Source of the DNA: Bog-159 sp963756605
GTDB taxonomy: Bacteria; Acidobacteriota; Terriglobia; Bryobacterales; Bryobacteraceae
NCBI GenBank assembly: GCA_963756605.1
Contig: CAVWOT010000023.1
Coordinates: 1-64,000, forward strand
Reading direction: 5' to 3'
DNA length: 64,000 nucleotides
This document shows, piece after piece, positions 50,284 to 61,712 of the stretch (within the stretch, counting starts at the first letter, position 1; each line of letters begins with the position of its first letter). The position numbers and the translations under genes are program-made. The notes beneath the pieces were generated by a model that saw nothing but the letters and a program-made list of their open reading frames with translations, searched no databases and had not been told where the DNA came from.

Positions 50284-51917
50284 GGTAGTGTCAAGTATTC
50301 TGTGTAAACGACTCTCCCAAAATCGATCCTTCTTTTCAGACCTGCGGAATGTCTGCACTGCATGAGCCCTGCACCAGCGCGCTGCGCAGGGGATGCACAA
50401 GGGGGCGGCAGCCCTCTTGTGGGGGGAGCCGGCGCACGATGCGTGCCAGCGCCTTTGGCTGGCCGCGCAGCGTGCCCCGGCGTGGGGGGAACCCGCCCGC
50501 CCCGGCTTTCCCCCGGAGGGGGAAACGGGAAAAGGGGCGTCCAAATTCCTTGCTGCCGCAGGCTATTTCCGGCTCGTTTCCGGATGACTGGAATCTGGCC
50601 CCGATGGTTACGCATTCTGCTCTTCCTTCAGCTCTTCCTTCAGCGGTTCAAAGCCGCCTGGATGCGGTCGCCCCATAGCATCTGAAAATGGTTCAGGGCC
50701 TGTTTCCACCCCTGCACCGTATCCCATTTTTGAATCACGTTTCGCAGCGCCAGATAGATCAGTTTGAGAGCCGCTTCTTCACTCGGAAACGAGCCCCGCG
50801 TCTTGATGATTTTTCGCAGGCTCATGTGCAGCGATTCCACCGCATTGGTCGTGTAGATCACCTTCCGCACCTCGGCCGGGAACTCGAAAAACGGCACCAC
50901 GCGCGCCCAGTTTTCCTTCCAGAGTTTGCCGATGGCCTGGTACTTCGATCCCCACCTGGATTGAAACGTATTCAACTCCATCTCCGCCTGTACCGCCGTG
51001 GCCGCGCGGTAGATCTCCTTCAGATCCGCCGCCACCTGCTTGCGCTCCTTCCAGTTCACGTAGTTCAAACTGGCCCGCACCAGGTGCACAATGCATAGCT
51101 GTACCACCGTCTGCGGGAATACGCTTTCGATGGCTTGCGGAAACCCTTTCAACCCATCTACGCAGGCGATCAGGATCTCCTTGACCCCGCGGTTCTTCAA
51201 CTCCGTCAACACTCCCAACCAGAACTTGGCGCCTTCGTTATTACTCGTCCATAACCCCAGCACGTCCTTCTGTCCATCCAACCCAATGCCGATCGCCACG
51301 TACACCGCGCGATTGTCCACCCGTCCCTCGTGCCGCATCTTCACGTACAGTGCATCCAGGTAGACCACCCCATACACCGGCTCCAGCGGCCGGTTCTGCC
51401 AGGCCTTCACTTCCTCGATGACCCCGTCGGTCACCTCCGAGATCAGCGTCGGGCTAACCTCCACGCCGTACATCTCCTGCAGATGCCCCTGGATCTCCCG
51501 CGTGGTCATGCCCCGCGCGTACATCGACAGGATCTTGTCGTCGAATCCATCGAATCGGGTCTGGTGTTTCTTGATAATCTGTGGCTCGAAACTGCCGTTG
51601 CGATCGCGCGGCGTTTCGATTGCAATCTCACCAAAGTCGCCCTTCAGCGTCTTTGAAGTTGTCCCGTTGCGTGAGTTTCCGCTGTGATACCCAGCCGGAT
51701 CGCTCTTCTCGTACCCCAGGTGGTTGGTCAGTTCGGCGCCCATGGCTCGTTCCAATAGCGCCTTCGTCAACTGCTTCAAAAGTCCATTCTCACCAATCAC
51801 ATCCTCGGGCTTTTGATAGTCCTTCAGCAGCTCGTCAAGCAGTTCTTTCTTGATTTCCATTTCTCCGTTCTCCTTATTTGATGTGGAGAACGTTTACACA
51901 GATTGTTTTACACCCTC
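50284..51917 (-). mobile_element. IS256-family element with 8-bp target duplication
   Basis: The element carries a full Mutator-type transposase. Imperfect terminal inverted repeats share TCTGTGTAAACG (left end about 50299-50310, complement at right end about 51891-51902). AGATGGAG flanks both sides (50276-50283 and 51918-51925), a normal 8-bp duplication, so this is a recent direct insertion. Unusually, about 350 bp of GC-rich non-coding sequence lies between the transposase stop and the left end, making the element about 1.63 kb instead of the usual 1.3-1.5 kb. Confidence 0.8.
50640..51860 (-). CDS. IS256 (Mutator) family transposase, intact
   Basis: The product has 406 residues, full length. 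Landmarks: LTNHLGYEKSDPAGYHSGNS, NGTTSKTLKGDFGEIAIETP, then catalytic Asp in YGVVYLDALYVKMRHEG, the second Asp in EILIACVDGLKGFPQAI, the C/H pair in VVQLCIVHLVRASLNYV, and Glu in YTTNAVESLHMSLRKIIK. All three acidic catalytic residues are present and no frameshift is seen. The start follows AAGGAGAACGGAGAA. It is likely still active. Confidence 0.95.
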   Translation of the reverse strand: MEIKKELLDELLKDYQKPEDVIGENGLLKQLTKALLERAMGAELTNHLGYEKSDPAGYHSGNSRNGTTSKTLKGDFGEIAIETPRDRNGSFEPQIIKKHQTRFDGFDDKILSMYARGMTTREIQGHLQEMYGVEVSPTLISEVTDGVIEEVKAWQNRPLEPVYGVVYLDALYVKMRHEGRVDNRAVYVAIGIGLDGQKDVLGLWTSNNEGAKFWLGVLTELKNRGVKEILIACVDGLKGFPQAIESVFPQTVVQLCIVHLVRASLNYVNWKERKQVAADLKEIYRAATAVQAEMELNTFQSRWGSKYQAIGKLWKENWARVVPFFEFPAEVRKVIYTTNAVESLHMSLRKIIKTRGSFPSEEAALKLIYLALRNVIQKWDTVQGWKQALNHFQMLWGDRIQAALNR

Positions 51918-51967
51918 AGATGGAGAACTGAAGTTCGCCGCAGCACGCCAAAGCGTGCGCCGCATCG

Positions 51968-52648
51968 CTACAGCCGTGCCCCGAGAATGGCGACCGGACC
52001 ACGCCGCCAGAAGCATTCCGCGTGCTCGAAACCAGCGCGTGCCATTGCCTGAAGCTCCTCGTGCACGGAGAAATAGGTATCCTCGGCAGCCCAATCGTCC
52101 AGATTCCGGTAGCCCTGCTCGAGCGTGAAGCCCTGACCCGCCATGAAGGTGGCCCACTCATCGCGCAGGAGCGGCCAGAAAGGGCCGGCCGCCGCATCAT
52201 TGTTCAAAAACACGCCACCCGGCAGAATGGCCGCCCGGATCCCGCGGTACACTTTGGCCTTTTCGTCCAAACTCGAAATGTGGTGCAAGGCGAAGGCCGA
52301 GAGCACCGCGTTCACCGGCGGCAAGGAATCCACGAATGAACCGGGCCCCAGTTGAACACGATGGGCAAAGCGGGCAAGGCGTGCTTGCGCCACAGCCAGC
52401 ATTTCAGGGTCGATGTCGCGCACCAGAACTGACACTTGCGGGAACCGATCCAGAATGGCTTCGGCGAGCGAGCCGGTGCCGCCGCCCAAGTCGACGATCC
52501 GAGCGTCCGGCGGAAGCTGTGCGGCGGCCAGCAGATCGAGCTGCAGTCCGCGGCTCTCGTCATAGTGCGGAATGTACGTGCGGATGATGCGGTCGTACTC
52601 CGCCGTATCGAGGCGGAGATGGGAAGAAACGGAGTGTTCGCCTTCCAT
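51968..52648 (-). CDS. Class I SAM-dependent methyltransferase
   Basis: The 226-residue product has the Rossmann motif I VDLGGGTGSLAEAILDRFP near residue 52, then VRDIDPEMLAVAQARL (motif II) and AVLSAFALHHISSLDEKAKV (motif IV/post). It resembles UbiE/BioC-type small-molecule methyltransferases. The substrate cannot be told. It is divergent from the padR gene with about 110 bases between and might be under PadR control. The C-terminal part (LEQGYRNLDDWAAEDTYFSV) is specific to this subgroup. Confidence 0.85.
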   Translation of the reverse strand: MEGEHSVSSHLRLDTAEYDRIIRTYIPHYDESRGLQLDLLAAAQLPPDARIVDLGGGTGSLAEAILDRFPQVSVLVRDIDPEMLAVAQARLARFAHRVQLGPGSFVDSLPPVNAVLSAFALHHISSLDEKAKVYRGIRAAILPGGVFLNNDAAAGPFWPLLRDEWATFMAGQGFTLEQGYRNLDDWAAEDTYFSVHEELQAMARAGFEHAECFWRRGPVAILGARL

Positions 52649-52759
52649 GTCGAAGCCAGCTTAAATTCTAACCCCGGAGAGCCTGACCAACGGGCGGATG
52701 CGGGGCGGATGCGGTACACGGGTTGGCATCCGACCCGAAGTAGGGCATACTTGTGTCGG

Positions 52760-53095
52760 ATGCCGACCAATCTGCTGCAGGGGACACTGGACCTGATGAT
52801 TTTGCGGACTCTGCTGCTGGGGCCGGAGCACGGGCAGGGCATCGCGCGCTTGATTCAGCAGCAGTCCGCGGACGTTTTCCTGGTGGACCACGGGTCCCTG
52901 TATCTGGCCCTGCGGCGGCTTGAGGACAGGGGTTGGATCGGCGCGAAATGGGGCGTCTCGAGCAATAACCGCAGAGCGCGATTCTACACGCTGACTGCCA
53001 AGGGACGCCGGCAACTGACGAACAAGACGGCGCAATGGAGGCGGATCGCCGGGGCGATGGCGCGCATCCTGGGCGCGGAGGAATCGGAGGCATGA
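52760..53095 (+). CDS. PadR family transcriptional regulator
   Basis: The ATG at 52760 (MPTNLLQGTLDLMILRTLLL) gives 111 residues. The winged helix shows GPEHGQGIARLIQQQS, SLYLALRRLEDRGWIGAKWG, RRARFYTLTAKGRRQL, a clear PadR pattern with a C-terminal dimerisation helix. Its stop overlaps the start of the ADOP permease by four bases (ATGA), the canonical PadR-ADOP pair of Acidobacteria. PadR normally represses the linked permease, which here is broken. Confidence 0.92.
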   Translation: MPTNLLQGTLDLMILRTLLLGPEHGQGIARLIQQQSADVFLVDHGSLYLALRRLEDRGWIGAKWGVSSNNRRARFYTLTAKGRRQLTNKTAQWRRIAGAMARILGAEESEA

Positions 53096-55669
53096 GCATG
53101 TTCCGGCGAAAAAGGTCTCTCGAAGACTTCCAAGCGGAAATCGATTCGCATCTGGCGCATGAGGCCGACCAGGTTCGCGATCGAGGATCGTGCCCGGATG
53201 CGGACGCGGCCGCCCGCCGTGCGTTCGGCAACGTGACGGCTGCCCAGGAGGCCGGCTATGAGCATTGGCACTGGATTTTCTTAGACCGTCTGGCGCGCGA
53301 TCTGCGGCAGGCTGTGCGACAGATGCGGAACCGGCCGGGTTTCAGCGCCGTTGTGATACTCACGCTGGCCCTGGGCATTGGCGCGAATTCCGCAATTTTC
53401 AGCATCGTGGATGCCGTTCTGCTGCGGCCGCTGCCGTACCATGATCCCAACCGGCTGGCCATGCTGTTTTCCGGAGATCCGGCGCGCGAGTTGCATGAAG
53501 GCCGCGTGTCGCTCCTGAATTTTGAGGATTGGAAAAGGCAGAGCAGGAGCTTCGAAGACATGACGGCGTTCATGGGCCAGACATTTCTGCTGGGGACGAA
53601 TGGACCTCCGGAACGTATGCGCGCGGCGCGGGTGCCGGCGAACTTTTGGACAGTGCTCGGCGTGGAACCCTGGCTGGGACGCGTGTTCACTTCCGAAGAA
53701 GAGAAGCGCGGAGAACGGGTGGCCGTGCTGAGCCACCAGTTGTGGCGGCAACAGTTCGGCGGATCGCGGGCAGCAATAGGGGCCAGCCTGGCGATGGATG
53801 GCAGAACCTATCAGGTGATCGGCGTGATGCCGCCGTCGTTTCAGTTTCCGTTTTCGGACACGAAAGTGTGGGAGCCGATGACGGCCCACCCGTACTGGAC
53901 GGCGCGCGACCGGAAGAGCCTCGGATCCCTTCTGGTTGGCGCTGGGCAGGATCAGGCCCGACGTGAGTTGGGCCCGTGCGCAAGCGGCGATGGACGCGAT
54001 CGGCCACCGCTTACAAGCCGCGTATCCGGGAGACCAGATACCGGCGAGCATTGCCGTAGTGCCGCTGGACCTGCAGGTTACCGGCAGGTTTCGCTTCCCA
54101 CTGTGGCTGCTGTTCGGCTCGGTGTTCCTGATGCTGCTTATCGCGAGCATCAACGTGGCCAGTCTGCTGCTGGCGCGCGGTTCGGTTCGGGCACGCGAGT
54201 TCGCCCTGCGCCGCGCGCTGGGGGCGGGGCGTAGGCGCCTCGCGGCCCAAGTTCTCACGGAGACCTTGGTGCTTTCCCTATGCGGCGGATTGCTGGGGCT
54301 GCTGCTGGCATCGAGCGCGTCCGGAGCCATCAAACAATTCGGCCCGCCGGACATTCCACGCCTGGCGGAGGCGCGCACCGACTGGCAGGTGATTCTGTTC
54401 ACGGCCGGGGTTAGCGTGTTCACGGCATTATTCGCAAGCCTTTGGCCCGCATGGTAGGGTAGCCGAACGCCGGAGCGCGGCACACAACTGGGCAGCCGCC
54501 AATGGACCTCCGCGTCCGCACGCCGTGTGCGGAACGTACTGGTGGTTGGAGAATTCGCGCTGGCGCTGGTATTGGTGACCTCGGCGGGACTATTGATCCA
54601 CAGCTTTCTGCGCTTGCGGGCGGTGGAACTCGGGTTCCGCCCGGACCATCTGTTGACGATTGCGAGTCGATCTGCACATCGGAAAAACGAACGATCAGCA
54701 GGCGGCCTACTTCGAGGAGGCCATCAGGCGCGTGGAAGCGCTGCCGGGCGTGCGCTCGGCTGCGGCGATCTCCGGGTTCCTGAGAACCGACCCCGAAGAC
54801 TCGGTCCAGATCGAAGGGCGTCCGCCGCAACAGCCCGGACCGTGTGAGGATCTGATAGCCGGCCCATACTTCGAGACGGCTGGAATTCCGCTGCGACAAG
54901 GCCGCGTCTTCTCGGATGAGGACCGCCGCAACTCTCTGCCCGTGGCAATTATCAATGAGCGGATGGCGCGCGCTTATTGGCCAGGCGTCGAACCGATCGC
55001 AAACGATTCCGCTTCAGCGCAGCGGAGCCCTGGCTGACGATTGTGGGCGTGCCTGGCGACATGCGCCGTCAGGGCCTGGAACGGGAGATCGCGCCGCAGG
55101 TCTTTCGTCCGCACCGGCAAGGCGCGGAGGACATGTTAGACATCATCGTGCGCACCAGCTTCGAGCCGCTGGCGATGGCGGCCGCCATCCAGAGCCAGGT
55201 GCAAAGCGCGGACAAGACTGTGGCGAAATTCAAAATCAACACGGTGGACTATGAACTGGGAGAGCAGACCGGCGAGCGGCGGTTCGATACGTTCCTGGCC
55301 GGCAGCTTCGCCTTTGGTGCACTGTTCCTTTCGACAATCGGGATCTATGGTCTGTTGCATCACGTGGTGGTGGAGCGTACGAACGAGATAGGGGTGCGTA
55401 TAGCGCTGGGAGCGCGTCCGGGTGCGGTGATGACTCTGATGCTGCGGCAGGGGCTAAGGCTGGCTCTCATCGGCACGGCGGTGGGCCTGGTGGGCGCGCG
55501 GTCGGTTACGCGGCTGTTGTCCAAGTTACTCTATGGCGTGCCGCCTACCGATCCGGTCACTTTTGGCAGCGCCGCGCTGCTCTTGCTGGCCGTTGCCGCG
55601 GTAGCATGCTGGGTGCCTTCGCGGCGCGCGGCCCGGATTGACCCGATGGTGGCTCTGCGGCAGGACTGA
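53092..55669 (+). pseudogene. ADOP-type FtsX permease, several frameshifts and a stop
   Basis: The pieces cover the whole protein. Frame 1 (53092 to about 53930) has the N-terminal prefix RRKRSLEDFQAEIDSHLAHE and first core MRNRPGFSAVVILTLALGIG. Frame 2 (about 53936-54457) reads ASINVASLLLARGSVRAREF; a TAG at 54455-54457 interrupts, and the same frame resumes with VRNVLVVGEFALALVLVTSA. Frame 3 (about 54660-55000) and frame 2 again (54977-55669) end with RRAARIDPMVALRQD. That is three frame changes plus one nonsense codon. The intact paralogue is at 6.2-8.6 kb. Confidence 0.9.
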
Positions 55670-55737
55670 GGTGAGAGAGGGAAACCTAATGACGGGGAGG
55701 CGCGTCATCTTTGCTATAGTTTAGCTGGGGAATAGGT

Positions 55738-56868
55738 ATGTTTATGAATTGCTGGAACAGAATCCCGGTTCTCCCGGTCGCCTTGGCGGCTTTTTGGGCG
55801 CTGGGGGGTGCGGTATTGGCCCAGGACCAACAGGGGCCGGACAAGGACCAGGATCAGACTGTGGCCAAGCCCCGCAAGGCCACGGACGATACGGAGACGG
55901 CACCGATCCCGTCGAAGCTGAGTAAGAAGGCTCAGCCGGATGTGGAAAACACGAACCTGCCGAGCTTCCAGAGCGGTGTGAACCTGGTGAGCGTGGACGT
56001 GGCGGTGCTCGATAACAAGGGCCATTTCATTCCGAACATTCCGCGCGGCAGTTTCCGCGTTCTGGAAGACAACGTGCCGCAGCAGATCAAGTCGTTCGGG
56101 AAGAGCACGGCTCCCATGACGGTGTGTCTGCTGATCGAGTTCAGCGCGAAGTTCCAATGGTACGGGTCTTCGACCTGGTACCAGACGCTGGCGGCGTCGT
56201 ATGGTTTCGTGCAAACGCTGAAGGCGGACGACTATGCGGCGGTCATCGCGTACGACATGAAGGAGGAGATTCTGTCCGACTTCACGACGGACAGGCGGCA
56301 GACGTATGAAGCCATGCAGCGCCTGCGCATCCCGGGATTTTCAGAAGCGAACCTGTTCGACGCGCTGGCGGATACGGAAGAACGCATGGCGAAGCTCGAG
56401 GGGCGCAAGGCCATCGTGCTGCTCTCTTCAGGCGTGGACACGTTCAGCAAGCTGACGTATGACAAAGCGCGGAAGATTATTCAGGACAGCGCCGTGCCGG
56501 TTTACGCCATCGGACTGATGCAGGCGCTGCGTATCATGAGCCCACGCGGCGACAACATCGGCTTTCTGCAGGCAGACAACCAGATGACGACGTTCGCGCG
56601 CGAGACGGGCGGCCAAGTGTTTTTCCCGCGGTTCTATGGCGAGTTTCCATCGATCTTCGGCTCGATTTCCGATTCGCTGCGCAATGAGTACTCGATCGGC
56701 TATGAGCCTTCTAACAAGGTGAGGGACGGCAAGTTCCGCAAGATCAAAGTAGAGCTGGTGAACCCGGCCACCAACGAGCCGCTGCGGGTGGTGGACGAGA
56801 AGGGCAAGCCCATCAAATACCAGATCATCGCGAAGAATGGCTACACTGCGCCGCGCGAAGTGGAATAG
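55738..56868 (+). CDS. VWFA-domain secreted protein, acidobacterial type
   Basis: The product has 376 residues with a signal peptide (VLPVALAAFWALGGAVLAQD) and an acidic Gln/Asp-rich spacer. The conserved acidobacterial opening VNLVSVDVAVLDNKGHFIPN and FRVLEDNVPQQIKSF precedes a VWFA domain (about 115-320) with the MIDAS-region change MTVCLLIEFSAKF, so the classic DxSxS is replaced by EFS. Later YAAVIAYDMKEEILSDFT, KAIVLLSSGVDTFSK and DSLRNEYSIGYEPSNK. Such proteins are exported or periplasmic; the role is unknown. Confidence 0.88.
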   Translation: MFMNCWNRIPVLPVALAAFWALGGAVLAQDQQGPDKDQDQTVAKPRKATDDTETAPIPSKLSKKAQPDVENTNLPSFQSGVNLVSVDVAVLDNKGHFIPNIPRGSFRVLEDNVPQQIKSFGKSTAPMTVCLLIEFSAKFQWYGSSTWYQTLAASYGFVQTLKADDYAAVIAYDMKEEILSDFTTDRRQTYEAMQRLRIPGFSEANLFDALADTEERMAKLEGRKAIVLLSSGVDTFSKLTYDKARKIIQDSAVPVYAIGLMQALRIMSPRGDNIGFLQADNQMTTFARETGGQVFFPRFYGEFPSIFGSISDSLRNEYSIGYEPSNKVRDGKFRKIKVELVNPATNEPLRVVDEKGKPIKYQIIAKNGYTAPREVE

Positions 56869-56967
56869 CCGCGCATTTTGTCAAGCACTGCATCTCGCAT
56901 CTTTACAGACTGATGCAAAAGTGTTGACACTTGCGTGACTGGTCTGATAATCTCGCGAGCGTCAGGC

Positions 56968-57429
56968 ATGAGACACGTTCCCGCCCCACCCCCAGGGAAG
57001 ATTCCCGAGATCCTGTTGGTCGACGATAACAAGCAGGGTTTGATTGCCCGCAGGTCGCTACTGCAGGAGCTTGGATATAACATTTCGACAGCGACGAATG
57101 GAGACGAAGCGTTAGAACTTTTAGCGAAGCAGAACTTCGATGTGGTTGTAACGGATTTCAAGATGCCGCGCATGGACGGCATCGAGCTGATCAAGCGCAT
57201 CCGGAGCGCGCATGCCGGAGCGCGCATTATTTTGCTTTCGGGATTTGTGGAGCCGCTGGGTTTGACTGAGGAGTCGACCGGCGCTGACGTGGTGATCATC
57301 AAGAGCGCCGGGGAAGTCGGGCAGTTAACGCGATCGGTGAAGCGGCTGCTGAGCCAGGCGCCGGTACGGAAGCCGGCGGCATCGGCAGAAGCGGTGGCGC
57401 GGACTGCCGCGCGGGCTAAGCGCGTGTAG
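56968..57429 (+). CDS. Single-domain response regulator
   Basis: The ATG at 56968 (MRHVPAPPPGKIPEILLVDD) gives 153 residues. The receiver domain has the acidic pair LVDDN, phosphoacceptor Asp in VVVTDFKMPRMDGIELI, Ser in IILLSGF and the conserved Lys in VVIIKSAGEVG. A basic Ala-rich tail follows (RKPAASAEAVARTAARAKRV) with no output domain. It probably acts by protein interaction. No sensor kinase is nearby. Confidence 0.9.
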   Translation: MRHVPAPPPGKIPEILLVDDNKQGLIARRSLLQELGYNISTATNGDEALELLAKQNFDVVVTDFKMPRMDGIELIKRIRSAHAGARIILLSGFVEPLGLTEESTGADVVIIKSAGEVGQLTRSVKRLLSQAPVRKPAASAEAVARTAARAKRV

Positions 57430-57430
57430 G

Positions 57431-57560
57431 GGGGCTCGCTTCGCTCGCCGTGGGTGGTGGCTGGTGGCTGGTGGGTGGTGGCTTTGAGGCTCGCTTCGCT
57501 CGCCGTGGGTGGTGGCTGGTGGCTGGTGGGTGGTGGTTTTGAGGCTCGCTTCGCTTGCCG
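57431..57560 (+). repeat. Tandem GGTGGC repeat with GCTCGCTTCGCTCGC spacers
   Basis: About 2.3 copies of a ~57-bp unit: GGCTCGCTTCGCTCGCCG, then GTGGGTGGTGGCTGGTGGCT, GGTGGGTGGTGG and TTTGA. The unit is the reverse complement of the sequence that encodes the TopB-RecQ linker at 31.86-31.92 kb. It lies between convergent genes. Confidence 0.8.
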
Positions 57561-57570
57561 CGGCAGACCT

Positions 57571-59340
<1,770 letters not shown>

Positions 59341-59449
59341 ATAAGGTTGGCTGCGCCAGCGATGTCAGCGCCAATCCGGTGGGATGACAATCATACTAAC
59401 ATGCGGCGACCGCGCCGGCCTCACGACTCCCGCGGATTGTCGCTAGTAT

Positions 59450-60949
59450 GTGAGTTGTCCGGTTCAATTCACACGTGAGTTGTCCGCTTGGCGCGGCGGT
59501 GAGGGATGCTGGGTGGTGGATGAAACCTGGCAGTGCTCGGCCGCCGAGATGGAGCGGATGATGAAAGTTCAAGACGTGCTGTTGAAGGCGATGGCGAAGA
59601 AGATCACCTGGTGGGCAGCCGCCGAGATTATCGGCGTAAGCGACCGGACGATGCGGAGGTGGCGGGAGCGACTAGAGACGGACGGGTATGCCGGACTGGC
59701 GGATCGACGCAAGGGGAAAGCTAGCGCGCAGCGCATCCCGTTGGCGACGGTAGAAGAGGTGCTGGCGCTGTATAAGAAGACGTATTACGACCTGAACATC
59801 CGGCACTTCCATGAAAAACTGCGGGATGAGCACGCCATCAAGTTGAGCTACACATGGGTACAGAAAGCCCTGCAGGGAGCCGGGCTGGTGGCCCAGCGTC
59901 ACAAGCGGGGAGCGCACCGACGGAGACGGCCACGCCGGCCGTTGTCTGGGATGCTGCTGCACATCGATGGCAGCAAACATCGCTGGCTGAACGACGATCG
60001 CTGGCACGACCTGATCGTGATCCTGGACGACGCCACCACGGAGATCTACTATGCGCAATTGGTGGAGGAAGAATCGACCCGGACGGTGATGGCGGGGCTG
60101 CGCGAGGTGATCGAAACCCAGGGTCTATTTGCGCTTTGTATAGCGACCGAGGCAGTCATTTTTTCGTGACGGTGAAGGCCGGGGAGAAGGTGGATAAGCA
60201 GCGCCTGACGCAGGTGGGGCGGGCGATGAAAGAACTGGGGGTGCACATGATTGCGGCGTATTCCCCGCAGGCGCGGGGGCGGTCGGAGCGGAGTTTCGGG
60301 ACTTGGCAGGGGCGCTTGCCGCAGGAACTCCGGCTGGCTGGAATCACCACCGTGGAGGGCGCCAATGCTTTTCTGCGGGATCAGTACATCGCGAAATTCA
60401 ACGACAAATTTAGGGTGCCGGCGGCGGAGAAGGGCCCGGCGTTTCGGCGGACGGCGCGGGCCGACCGCAACTGGATTTTCAGCGTACAGACCGAGCGCGT
60501 AGTGCAGAAGGACAATACGGTGGCCATGCGGGATCGGATGTGGCAGATCGACAAGACGCGATTCCGCAACACGTTGGCGGGCAGTACGGTAACCATCCAT
60601 GAACATCTGGACGAAACCGTCTCCATCCGCTACGGCCCTCACGTGGTGGGGCGCTATAGTGGCACGGGGGAGAAACTGACTGACGCCAAACCTAAAGAGC
60701 GCCGTGGAAAAGGCGGGAGCATGGAAGCCGGGGAAAACCAAAAGCAGGTTTCCCCCCGCTCCCACACTCCCTTGGAAATCTCGCCCAAACCGCGAGATTC
60801 CCACTTTCCCACCGCGCCGACGACGGCTTCTGTTTTCTCCAAGAGGAAAGCAAAAGCCAAACCCAAAACCAAGGCAGCGGCCTGAAGGCCGTATCGCTTT
60901 GTTTCACAAAGCGGACAGATCACTTAATAATAAAACGGGACAACTTGAC
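59450..60949 (+). mobile_element. ISNCY-type element with paired terminal repeats
   Basis: The left end has two direct copies of GTGAGTTGTCCG (59450-59461 and 59475-59486). The right end carries, as complements, GTCAAGTTGTCCCG (60949-60936) and GTGATCTGTCCGC (60923-60911). Such double 12-14-bp end repeats, read inward, probably are paired transposase binding sites. The single transposase gene is frameshifted. It inserted in the gap upstream of aspS. Confidence 0.7.
59549..60885 (+). pseudogene. ISNCY family transposase, one frameshift
   Basis: N-terminal HTH region (ITWWAAAEIIGVSDRTMRRW) and rve-type DDE core: first Asp in GMLLHIDGSKHRWL, second Asp in LYSDRGSHFFV, Glu in RGRSERSFGTWQGRLP. 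The frame changes near 60130: one base is missing in the TTT-GCG stretch, so FCALYSDRG becomes FALCIATEA and soon stops. The C-terminus (KPRDSHFPTAPTTASVFSK) is basic and disordered. A single-base restoration would give a protein of about 445 residues. Confidence 0.88.
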
Positions 60950-60993
60950 TTGTTACCGACACCGACGCTTTCCACATTCCAGGACGCAACCGT

Positions 60994-61433
60994 TCAGACT
61001 TCAGGCAGAGCGTCCAGCACGAGCACTGAAATTCCAGAGAGGCGCCCGAGCGCTGAGTCGTTGGTCAAGAAGTGGGAGGCCCCAGTGCGAACGGCCGTCG
61101 CAACTTGAATCGCATCGGGTGTGCGCAAGTCCTGGATCGCGCGAAGCTGCGCCGCTTCCTCGGCGACGCGCTGGTCTAACGGAACCACCTGCAACACCGA
61201 AGTAGAATCTCGCGATACGCCCGTGCCAGATCGTCGTGGCCGGTCCGCAGAGGCTGGACCAGCACTTCGATGAGCGTGATTGGCGAGGTAACCAAGCGGA
61301 TATGCCCCGACTCGGCTGCAGCAAAGAATGGCTTGAGCTTCGCGATACGTGCAGGGTCCTGCTCAATAAAGTAGATCAGCGGCGCGGTGTCCAGGGCGAC
61401 CGTCTTGCCTCGCAACCCATCTACCCATCCCAC
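60994..61433 (-). pseudogene. PIN-domain (VapC-like) toxin, one frameshift
   Basis: From a GTG at 61433 the frame reads KTVALDTAPLIYFIEQDPAR (first catalytic Asp), then RLVTSPITLIEVLVQPLRTG (Glu) and AYREILL. Near 61200 one base is missing; the following frame continues LQVVPLDQRVAEEAAQLRAI, LRTPDAIQVATAV (Asp) and ASHFLTNDSAL (Asp). All acidic PIN residues are present, so a single indel inactivates an otherwise normal ribonuclease toxin of about 145 residues. It overlaps the antitoxin gene. Confidence 0.82.
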
Positions 61434-61639
61434 GAGGAGCGTTCCTGGCGTAGATACTCCGCTACGTCCACACCCTGCCACACCTCACGCCCCAGACCTT
61501 CGAGCTCCATTAAGCTGCGCGGCTGGGGGGCCAATTCGGCGCTCAAGCTCGCGGCGAGCTCCGATACCAGCCGCAGCTGCTCCGTGGGGGTGAGAGCCTC
61601 TACGGATCTCTTCGCCTGTTCGTATAAATCACCGGTCAC
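61421..61639 (-). CDS. Probable antitoxin of the PIN-domain toxin
   Basis: A GTG at 61639 gives 72 residues: LYEQAKRSVEALTPTEQLRL, VSELAASLSAEL, SLMELEGLGREVWQGVDVAE, YLRQERSSWDG. The E-x2-LTPxEQLRLxxEL start and the C-terminal toxin-binding segment with LEGLGxEVW are typical of small antitoxins paired with PIN toxins. It overlaps the toxin start by about 13 bases. With the toxin broken it may be a relic, or may protect against related toxins. Confidence 0.7.
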   Translation of the reverse strand: MTGDLYEQAKRSVEALTPTEQLRLVSELAASLSAELAPQPRSLMELEGLGREVWQGVDVAEYLRQERSSWDG

Positions 61640-61712
61640 GCCGCGTGCTCCTGTCGCTCCAACATACCGCATCCAAGGCTGCGCTATTAAGTCCCGGTGT
61701 ACCCGGCGCTGG

